DNA of 8,792 bases from Deltaproteobacteria bacterium (GTDB lineage Bacteria > Desulfobacterota > Desulfobacteria > Desulfobacterales > JAFDDL01). The translations under genes were made by a program, and so were the position numbers. Below the pieces are notes generated by a model, which searched no databases, was not told the DNA's origin, and saw only the letters and a program-made list of their open reading frames with translations. The stretch covers positions 1-8,792 of the forward strand of contig JAFDDL010000127.1 in the NCBI GenBank assembly GCA_019310865.1, in the 5' to 3' direction. Positions 1-5,291 of this stretch are shown in pieces. Within the stretch, counting starts at the first letter, position 1, and every line of letters starts with the position of its first letter.

Positions 1-229
1 GGCTTAAAATAGGGGAAGACTGCACGCAGATCAAATCGAGTCCCAGCCGTTTATACACCGCCAGGCATGCTTCCGAATCCGGTAAATCAGGCGATTGGCT
101 CGCCTGCCGATCAAGAATCTCGGTTTCGAATCGCGTTATAAAACCGGAATCGATGATCAGCTCTCCTTTGGGAACGCGGTCCACCGGATTTCCCGAAATC
201 GCCGCCTGGACCCTATCGACACTATTCAT
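1..229 (-). CDS. Uroporphyrinogen decarboxylase family protein, N-terminal part (partial, runs off left edge)
   Basis: An ATG on the minus strand at 229-227 opens a frame that stays open to the window edge, about 76 codons. The first residues read MNSVDRVQAAISGNPVDRVP, the usual opening of uroporphyrinogen-decarboxylase (UroD) family proteins: an R-V-x-A-A/L helix, then a P-x-D-R-V-P turn. Many members outside heme synthesis are methyltransferases that move methyl groups between corrinoid proteins and a coenzyme or tetrahydrofolate. Placement downstream of a glyA-like gene suggests one-carbon metabolism, but that is inference. The gene lies 50 bp beyond the detached glyA tail, so it was probably the next gene after glyA before the island arrived. 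No strong Shine-Dalgarno is visible before this ATG, so the start is moderately sure. The catalytic region lies outside the window. Confidence 0.7.
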   Translation of the reverse strand, partial: MNSVDRVQAAISGNPVDRVPKGELIIDSGFITRFETEILDRQASQSPDLPDSEACLAVYKRLGLDLICVQSSPILS

Positions 230-279
230 TGGCATAGGAAGTTGGCTACAAGAACTATGCCTTAAAGTCAAGCAGGGTT

Positions 280-381
280 CTATATCAACTGATGAATCTG
301 CTCGATGGCGCCCTCGAATTCTTCCGGTGAAAAGCAAAACTGCATGCCCAGAAAGCGCTTGCGAAGATCGATCACCGCAGG
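280..381 (-). pseudogene. Detached 3' end of glyA (left direct repeat of the island)
   Basis: Read on the minus strand this encodes the last ~33 residues of the glyA-like protein (PAVIDL to IHQLI, then TAG at 282-280). It matches the tail of the intact gene at 8287-8388 at 94 of 102 bases. It has no start and no upstream glyA body: homology stops abruptly at 381, and the bases beyond belong to the spacer before the abiEii-like gene. The reading frame is still intact. Of the eight differences, five are silent and the other three change only two residues (G/D and K/A). This looks like the original host tail, displaced when an island inserted into the 3' end of glyA. A longer open frame reaching 483 is a chance extension into the toxin gene. 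Confidence 0.9.
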
Positions 382-457
382 ATTCCCGAAAAAGATAAGG
401 GTCGTTATGTTAAACATTAAATATCGCGCCCGGATCCATCCACCTCGCAACCAATCA

Positions 458-1426
458 CTACAATCCAAAATGCTTGCGGACATTCATTGCCTTCCACAAC
501 AGCATCGGATGCCGCTTGATGCGTTTCTGCAAATCTGTATCCCGGGTAATCAACTCAGGCGCTATCTCCCCTTTTTCGAGAATACGATCAAGGAATGCCA
601 GCTCCGCTTTTGAAAAGGGAAGAACGACCGTGAGCTGTTCATGGCATTCCGCTAACTGGTGCTGAGTGAATCCAAGGGCATCCCTCCGAATAGAATCTGA
701 TTCAATTCGGAGCACCGGCAGTAACATCTGCTTCAACTCATCCGGATCAAAATTAATATCCGCCAGAGAAATCGTTCGCCAGTCCCTGCGATTCAATGCG
801 CCATATGTTACAAAAGCAACACGTAAACGTTTCGTGTCCAGCGAAGGATCTTTCAACAACTGATGTACATCAAAAAGATCGCGTGCCTGATGCCGGGCAA
901 ACAGGGCGGCCAGCTTTCCGGCAGCCAGTTCATGAATATCAAGAACTGGGAAATTTCTGGCTTGAAAATCTCCAAACGGGTGAGAATCGGTCGGCGCTAA
1001 CTCCCAGAGTGGAAGCCTGAACATGAAATTCAGATCGACCTCCAACACCCCAGATTGCCCGCTGGCGCTTTGATACCCCAGCCGCCATTTACCGCCGGCA
1101 TGCTCATTTGGCATTCGTTTTACAGAAAATCCCTCCCGGGAGAATACGGCCTGCATCGCCTCCTCAATTTTGGGACGTTCCGCCATCATTTCTTCCCGAC
1201 CTGTTGCACCAACATAGTTTAGATCGATATCCACCGATAGTCTGGGGATGTCGAAAATAAACATGTTCAGCGCCGTGCCACCTTTAAGGGCAAGCTTGCC
1301 TTTTAGATATGGATGGGCGTTTAATGTGTTTAACAGATTGAGCAGATGCGCAACCTTCTCGACAACGTCGACACGAAAACCAGTGCCGCTTGCGATGGCG
1401 CTCAGCTTTTTCTGCGATATTCTCAT
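458..1426 (-). CDS. abiEii: AbiEii/AbiGii-family nucleotidyltransferase toxin (type IV TA)
   Basis: 322 aa. This is the toxin of a bicistronic AbiE-type toxin-antitoxin pair, a nucleotidyltransferase-fold enzyme. Studied relatives (AbiEii, MenT) transfer nucleotides and in some cases block the tRNA acceptor end, stopping growth during phage infection. Visible motifs are a KGGTALNMF loop (Gly49-Gly50-Thr51), the metal-binding pair Asp66-x-Asp68 in SVDIDLNY, a third acidic position at Asp131 in LEVDLNF, the Lys171 motif HELAAGKLAAL, and a following ARDLFDV block (Asp183, Asp186). Together these are the hallmark motifs of the family, with catalytic residues apparently intact. Its ATG overlaps the stop of the upstream antitoxin by 4 bp (ATGA at 1426-1423), so translation is probably coupled. 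About 75 bp separate its stop from the glyA remnant. Exact substrate and phage specificity cannot be read from sequence. Confidence 0.88.
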   Translation of the reverse strand: MRISQKKLSAIASGTGFRVDVVEKVAHLLNLLNTLNAHPYLKGKLALKGGTALNMFIFDIPRLSVDIDLNYVGATGREEMMAERPKIEEAMQAVFSREGFSVKRMPNEHAGGKWRLGYQSASGQSGVLEVDLNFMFRLPLWELAPTDSHPFGDFQARNFPVLDIHELAAGKLAALFARHQARDLFDVHQLLKDPSLDTKRLRVAFVTYGALNRRDWRTISLADINFDPDELKQMLLPVLRIESDSIRRDALGFTQHQLAECHEQLTVVLPFSKAELAFLDRILEKGEIAPELITRDTDLQKRIKRHPMLLWKAMNVRKHFGL

Positions 1427-2226
1427 AAGATCTCAGCCCAGGATCGATTCAGGATTTCATCCGGAACCATCAGGTTCCACGCTTTCACCAGCCGACTGTT
1501 TTTCCGCTTTCCCCGGTTCAGATACAGGGGACGGCCGGGACGCATTTTCCTCAGGGGTTCCAGATGCTGCTCCTCAACAAACAGTCTCTCCCTGTGCTGT
1601 TCCAGAAAAAAACCCACCTTGGCAGTTGCGCTGGCATTCGCCAGCAGCAGGACATATTCCACAACTTGCTCAAGGTCGAAAAACTCCACGGATTCAAGCG
1701 AACGCCATATTTCTTCCCAGCTTCCGGAATAAACAGAACGAGAAAGAACATCAACCAGTGTTCGTTCAAGAGACGCGACACGAACATCCATGCCATTACG
1801 CTCGACCGTTATCACACCGAAATCTTCCCGGCCCTGTTTCTGTAATGCACCGGGAACGCTCACCGGCTGAAATTTCCAGTTCCGAAAAGAGAGTGGCCTG
1901 GGCGATGTACCTGTCTGGTATGTAAACCGTTCAAAAACAGAATGCGCACGGCCATGGAATTCCAGGGCTGTGTGATGAACGAGAACGGCATCATGACTCA
2001 TCCGGGATGCCAGCAGAAAGGGGTCCGGAACAAAGGAATCTGCACGGTTTCCGGGGGGGAAAACGACATAAAGTCCGCGCTTTGCTCGAACAATACGACC
2101 CTTTTTCTGATAATAGCCAAGCAACGATTCCGCCGCTCTAGGCCCCGGCGTCCCCAGGGTTGCCCGAAATCCCTTGAATTCCTCGGTTGTAAACACCGGG
2201 TGTTCTGTAAAAAACTCGTATGCCAC
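1423..2226 (-). CDS. abiEi: AbiEi-family antitoxin / transcriptional autorepressor
   Basis: About 267 aa. In this family an N-terminal winged helix-turn-helix represses the operon's own promoter and a C-terminal domain counters toxin activity without stable complex formation (type IV). The N-terminus (roughly residues 1-60) carries a predicted winged helix ending in KKGRIVRAKRGLYVVFP, and the centre has the family signature LLASRMSHDAVLVHHTALEFHG. It is the first gene of the operon and overlaps the toxin by 4 bp. The start is a GTG: the frame can begin at 2232 or 2226, with no in-frame ATG before the stop at 2277-2275. I chose 2226 because AGAGG at 2237-2233 then sits 6 nt upstream, whereas it would abut a 2232 start. 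A promoter and a near-perfect inverted repeat lie immediately upstream. The first codons and leader are duplicated about 220 bp upstream. Confidence 0.86.
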   Translation of the reverse strand: MAYEFFTEHPVFTTEEFKGFRATLGTPGPRAAESLLGYYQKKGRIVRAKRGLYVVFPPGNRADSFVPDPFLLASRMSHDAVLVHHTALEFHGRAHSVFERFTYQTGTSPRPLSFRNWKFQPVSVPGALQKQGREDFGVITVERNGMDVRVASLERTLVDVLSRSVYSGSWEEIWRSLESVEFFDLEQVVEYVLLLANASATAKVGFFLEQHRERLFVEEQHLEPLRKMRPGRPLYLNRGKRKNSRLVKAWNLMVPDEILNRSWAEIL

Positions 2227-2275
2227 ACCCACCTCTTTGTCATTATCTTTCGTAATACGTAGCTTATTTATGTGT
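2215..2275 (-). repeat. Direct repeat, copy A (abiEi leader and first codons)
   Basis: This stretch covers the abiEi start region, Shine-Dalgarno and proximal operator half-site. It recurs 222 bp away at 2437-2496. The first 44 bases (2215-2258) are identical in both copies; the rest matches with a few changes and one base gained or lost. Confidence 0.9.
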
Positions 2276-2289
2276 TATGAAAGATAATG
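2241..2289. promoter_or_regulatory. Inverted-repeat operator, probable AbiEi binding site
   Basis: CATTATCTTTCGTAA at 2241-2255 is repeated in inverted form at 2275-2289 (TTATGAAAGATAATG), matching at 14 of 15 positions with 19 bp between the arms. The arms straddle the -10 box and start site of the abiE promoter. AbiEi proteins are known to bind inverted repeats at their own promoters, so autorepression here is a reasonable inference. The arms are too far apart and too AT-rich for a typical terminator. Confidence 0.65.
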
Positions 2290-2293
2290 TCAA
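2265..2293 (-). promoter_or_regulatory. Probable sigma-70 promoter of the abiEi-abiEii operon
   Basis: On the minus strand a perfect -35 TTGACA (2293-2288) is followed after 17 bp by TAAATA (2270-2265) as a weaker -10. Transcription would start near 2257, leaving a leader of about 30 nt before the GTG start. One operator half-site lies between the two hexamers and the other just after the start point, as expected for a self-repressed operon. Confidence 0.6.
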
Positions 2294-2340
2294 CACGCCA
2301 CTACGATTTATTACCAATTTTCTCGTTATACAAAAAAATA

Positions 2341-2448
2341 TTATGGGTTTTTGCAATTTTTGTCATAGTAATCATATTTCCAGCTGGTCGGGCCCCCACA
2401 GTACAGTTTGCCGGTATGTTGCCTGGGTGAAACTTCCTCGTATGCCAC
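2341..2448 (-). CDS. Possible 35-aa small ORF behind the duplicated abiEi leader
   Basis: Starting at the GTG at 2448-2446, with the same AGAGG ribosome site and 6-nt spacing as abiEi, a frame of 35 codons runs to TAA at 2343-2341. It begins MAYE like abiEi, then becomes unrelated. The remainder is rich in aromatics and Cys, including LYCGGPTSWKYDYYDKN. I recognise no family. It could be a small leader peptide, a fragment of an interrupted gene, or chance. The stretch 2290-2654 otherwise holds only the copy-B repeat and possible promoter elements; the plus-strand frame 2277-2477 through it has no ribosome site and is not supported. Confidence 0.3.
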   Translation of the reverse strand: MAYEEVSPRQHTGKLYCGGPTSWKYDYYDKNCKNP

Positions 2449-2496
2449 ACCCACCTCTTTGTCATTATCTTTCGTAATACATAAGTATTTATGTGT
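2437..2496 (-). repeat. Direct repeat, copy B (duplicated abiEi leader)
   Basis: Second copy of the abiEi start region. It keeps the operator half-site (2463-2477), the AGAGG Shine-Dalgarno and the GTG with the next three codons (A-Y-E), then diverges into unrelated sequence at 2436. The second operator arm and the TTGACA box found beside copy A are missing. It may be the scar of an insertion or tandem duplication in the abiE promoter, or the intact leader of the small ORF below. Confidence 0.88.
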
Positions 2497-2544
2497 CAGG
2501 TAGGGGTCACCAAACTAAAGGGGGGGCAATGCTGAGGATTCATC

Positions 2545-2572
2545 TTGAAACGGGAACGACTTATGGTTTAAA
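2545..2572 (+). promoter_or_regulatory. Weak candidate promoter for the TPR gene
   Basis: TTGAAA (2545-2550) and TTTAAA (2567-2572), 16 bp apart, lie about 80 bp before the TPR start codon. Both hexamers depart from consensus, so this is only a candidate. Confidence 0.28.
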
Positions 2573-2654
2573 ACGAAAACCGAGCTGTGAAAAAAAGCGC
2601 TCCGAAACAGGAAAATATGATTTTTTACCAAGGAATTGATAACGGGAGTTTTCA

Positions 2655-3650
2655 ATGAAAAAAAAATGTTCGCTCTGCAATAAGGTGAAAGGGAAACGAG
2701 GATGCCACCGGCACGAATTGAAGATGGTATGCTCGCGTTGCTGTGCCGAGATCCGCGATGCGGACTGCGATCCGTGTTCATATTATCACACCGCTGAAAA
2801 ATATCATGCAGAAAAATATCAAAAGTCCGGCGGCAAGAGTTTTATGATTGAGCTGGATGAAACAATTGAAAAACAGGTGGATAATGCCCTGGAAGATATT
2901 GAAAAGAAACGTTTTTTCAAAGCTGAAAAGGTCCTGACGCACCTGTTGCAAGCAAATCCGGACAATCACTATGTAAATTACGGCATCGGCGCGCTATATG
3001 CCTTCCAAGACGAAAACAAAAAGGCGATTCGTCATTTTCAAAAAGCGGTTGAAATCTTTCCCTATTTTGTGGAGGCCCATTACAATCTTGGCATCGCCTA
3101 CCATAAAGAGGTTGATATTGCCAATATGGTACGGTCATTTCGAAACGTCTTGCGGTTGGGGGCAAGGGATGAGATTCATTACACTCAAGCAAAAAGACTG
3201 TTGGCAGACACTAAACAGATGGTTCGCGATGTGAACGGGACGGATTTAGACACCTTTATCAAGGCCCAGGATATATTTCAAAAAGGGGTGAAGCTGATGG
3301 AAAAAGGTGAATGGGAGAAAGCAATAGATGCTTATGAAGAAAGCTTGACACTCAACGCCAGCACCCCGCAGCCGCACGGTAACCTGGGTATCTGCTATGC
3401 AGCACTGGGAAGAAAAGAGGACGCCATTGAAGCCTTTGACAGGGCCTTGGTGATCGATCCCAATTATGAAGTCGCCATCGTTAACAAAATGCACACAGAG
3501 AGACTGGACCCCGGTGAGGCATTGGATGTCCCAATGCGTATTGTTGAATACTACAAAGACTATTCCGCGGAAAACAGATCCTATATTAAAGAGCTTGCAG
3601 ATGAAATGAATATCCAACTGGAGGACGCCGATGGGAAAAAGCGACCTTGA
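2655..3650 (+). CDS. TPR protein with N-terminal Cys-rich (zinc-ribbon-like) module
   Basis: 331 aa, probably cytosolic, with no signal peptide or membrane segment. The ATG at 2655 is well placed, with GGGAG at 2644-2648 and 6 nt spacing. Residues 5-41 carry paired cysteines Cys5-x2-Cys8, Cys17, Cys26-x2-Cys29-Cys30 and Cys38-x2-Cys41, plus His18 and His20, so one or two zinc sites are likely. Two tetratricopeptide blocks follow, about residues 75-168 (for example YVNYGIGALYAFQDENKKAI and VEAHYNLGIAYHKE) and 203-275 (FQKGVKLMEKGEWEKAIDAY and HGNLGICYAALGRKEDAI), separated by a charged linker. TPRs bind other proteins, so an adaptor role is plausible. I cannot name a family or tie it to either defence module. 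It is transcribed away from abiE and toward the methyltransferases, with its own gap on both sides. Confidence 0.85.
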   Translation: MKKKCSLCNKVKGKRGCHRHELKMVCSRCCAEIRDADCDPCSYYHTAEKYHAEKYQKSGGKSFMIELDETIEKQVDNALEDIEKKRFFKAEKVLTHLLQANPDNHYVNYGIGALYAFQDENKKAIRHFQKAVEIFPYFVEAHYNLGIAYHKEVDIANMVRSFRNVLRLGARDEIHYTQAKRLLADTKQMVRDVNGTDLDTFIKAQDIFQKGVKLMEKGEWEKAIDAYEESLTLNASTPQPHGNLGICYAALGRKEDAIEAFDRALVIDPNYEVAIVNKMHTERLDPGEALDVPMRIVEYYKDYSAENRSYIKELADEMNIQLEDADGKKRP

Positions 3651-3660
3651 ACCCAAATAG
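3631..3660 (+). other. Nine-codon ORF with a strong ribosome site overlapping the TPR gene end
   Basis: GGAGG (3620-3624), a 6-nt spacer and ATG at 3631 begin a frame reading MGKSDLEPK and ending at TAG 3660. It overlaps the last codons of the TPR gene in another frame. The arrangement is that of a translationally coupled next gene, but the frame closes after nine codons. It may be the stub of a lost downstream gene, or coincidence. Confidence 0.3.
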
Positions 3661-3709
3661 AGTCAGTTATAAATGTGATTTCGCTCTTTGAAAAAGTGTA
3701 ATTTTAATT

Positions 3710-3735
3710 GGTCTAACCGGTGGCCTCTTTTTCTT
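3710..3735 (+). terminator. Weak possible terminator after the TPR gene
   Basis: A short stem GGTC (3710-3713) / GGCC (3722-3725) with an 8-nt loop is followed by TCTTTTTCTT. The stem is only 4 bp with one G-T pair, so termination efficiency is doubtful, though the T-run is good. The rest of 3661-3854 holds no gene I can support. Confidence 0.28.
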
Positions 3736-3809
3736 GGGAATTAATGCGTTCACGAACCGTATTTTGGGGACGTATTGTAAAAAGACTTGATTATTGCGAT
3801 AGGGCATGT

Positions 3810-3822
3810 TAGGTGTCACCTA
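3810..3822. promoter_or_regulatory. Perfect 13-bp palindrome upstream of the methyltransferase operon
   Basis: TAGGTG-T-CACCTA is a perfect 6-bp inverted repeat around one central base, ending 32 bp before the preferred ATG at 3855. It touches the first of two tandem TATAGT hexamers (3821-3826 and 3831-3836), either of which could be a -10 box. I do not see a good matching -35. A site of this form beside a gene whose product carries an N-terminal MerR-like HTH could be an autoregulatory operator; this is inference. Confidence 0.45.
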
Positions 3823-3854
3823 TAGTTGCATATAGTTTCAGCCTAAGAGGGTAT

Positions 3855-5291
3855 ATGACCCAGAAATATTACCAGACAAGAGAAGTCTCAAAGATTGCGG
3901 GTGTCCATAGAGATACACTGTTGCGGTGGCTTAGGGAAGGGAAAATACCAGAGCCAAAAAGGAACCGGAACAACTGGCGGATCTTTTCGAAGGCTGACCT
4001 CGAAAATATCGTTGAATTCACCTACCAGGTAAAAGAGACACAAGCTCCTTTTCTTGTACGAGAGCCTTCATATTCTGATCACATTGTAAAACTTAAGAAT
4101 ATAGACTGGGATTTCTATAATGCCAACACCAATTTCCTGAACCATTCAATCCACCCCTATCCATGCAAATTTATCCCGCAGATACCAAATACACTAATAC
4201 AGGAGTTGTCTTCGATTGGTGATATGGTGATTGATCCATTTGCCGGTAGTGGTACCACACTTGTAGAGGCCCTCCGTCTTGGTAGAAACGTAATTGGCGT
4301 AGATGCAAATCCACTTTCAGCGCTAATTTGCAGAGTTAAATCGACTAAAATAGAAAAGGAGGACACTGCTCCCCTTTTCGAGCTTACAAATGAATTGGTA
4401 AACAGAGGCCAGTCTCTATCTTCTAATCAGCTATCATTATTTGGTAACAACGATTTCAGAAAAGATACAATCGTTGACATTGAGATTGATCGTTGGATCA
4501 GAGACTGGTTTGATCCTCACGTCATTGATGAATTAGCTACTATTAAAGATAGGTGCTTGAGGCTTGAGAATCAGAGCATCAGAGAGCTGGCGCTTCTCGC
4601 CATGTCATCGATCATAGTTGCAGTTTCCAGACAAGATTCTGATACCCGGTATGTAAGGAAAGAAAAAAAAATCGGCCCTGGAGATACATTTAAGCGGTTT
4701 TCATCAGCACTCGAAGAAGCAATCCGAAGACAGCTTGAGCTTTCTTCAGAGATCTCAAGGAATGTTACGGTCACCGTAATTTCTGGGAACATCCTTGAAG
4801 GCATTGATAGCCCGTCTTTTGATCTGTTGGTCTGTTCACCGCCGTATCCAAATGCATTCAGCTATCATCTTTATCATAGATCGAGGATGCTGTGGCTTGA
4901 CATGGACCCGGTACCTTTCAAGAAAGAAGAGATCGGGAGCCATCGCAAATACAGCAGCAAGGGAAAGAATGCGGCAACGAAAGAGACTTTTGCCGAGGAA
5001 CTCCGAAAGATTCTATCATGGATCTCTGTCAAACTAAAGCCCGGTAGACATGCCTGCTTCGTCATTGGTAATTCAACCATCAGGGGTGAAACCATCAAGA
5101 ATGACGAGCTTTTGATAGCGATTGCTGAAGATATCGGTTTCAGCCTTGAAGCCAACATTAATAGGAATCTTAGGGCTACAAAGAAATCTTTCAATCCTCA
5201 AATTGGTAAAATCAAAGATGAACATATTGTAATCCTCCGAAAAGATTTACAGGTAGATACAAATTCAGGTGTGAGGACAGCGGATGCGTAG
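3855..5291 (+). CDS. DNA (probable cytosine-N4) methyltransferase 1 with MerR-like HTH N-terminus
   Basis: 478 aa. It would transfer methyl from S-adenosylmethionine to one strand of a restriction site. Residues 5-50 form a MerR/excisionase-like helix-turn-helix (YQTREVSKIAGVHRDTLLRW, then NWRIFSKADLENI). Next come the motif X-like HSIHPYPCKF (97-105), motif I DPFAGSGTT (127-135), the acidic SAM-ribose position Asp150 in GVDANPLSA, and catalytic motif IV SPPY (328-331). SPPY is typical of N4-cytosine enzymes. Motif I precedes IV with about 190 residues between, room for target recognition, so the order is alpha-like rather than the beta order of many SPPY enzymes. The start at 3855 is chosen over the GTG at 3813 because AAGAGG (3845-3850) precedes it and the HTH begins just after. 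It overlaps the next gene by 8 bp, so the two are co-transcribed. Confidence 0.87.
   Translation: MTQKYYQTREVSKIAGVHRDTLLRWLREGKIPEPKRNRNNWRIFSKADLENIVEFTYQVKETQAPFLVREPSYSDHIVKLKNIDWDFYNANTNFLNHSIHPYPCKFIPQIPNTLIQELSSIGDMVIDPFAGSGTTLVEALRLGRNVIGVDANPLSALICRVKSTKIEKEDTAPLFELTNELVNRGQSLSSNQLSLFGNNDFRKDTIVDIEIDRWIRDWFDPHVIDELATIKDRCLRLENQSIRELALLAMSSIIVAVSRQDSDTRYVRKEKKIGPGDTFKRFSSALEEAIRRQLELSSEISRNVTVTVISGNILEGIDSPSFDLLVCSPPYPNAFSYHLYHRSRMLWLDMDPVPFKKEEIGSHRKYSSKGKNAATKETFAEELRKILSWISVKLKPGRHACFVIGNSTIRGETIKNDELLIAIAEDIGFSLEANINRNLRATKKSFNPQIGKIKDEHIVILRKDLQVDTNSGVRTADA

Noticed and set aside
280..483. 67-codon minus frame ending in the glyA tail, as a chimeric gene
   Set aside because: Its first half lies in the end of the toxin gene and the spacer and resembles nothing; only the glyA-derived tail is meaningful.
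1248..1925. 225-codon plus-strand frame opposite abiEi and abiEii
   Set aside because: It is antisense to two well-supported genes, with no ribosome site and a low-complexity product rich in Ser, Pro and Arg.
2277..2477. 66-codon plus-strand frame across the abiE promoter region
   Set aside because: It runs through the operator and the duplicated leader, has no Shine-Dalgarno and no recognisable product.
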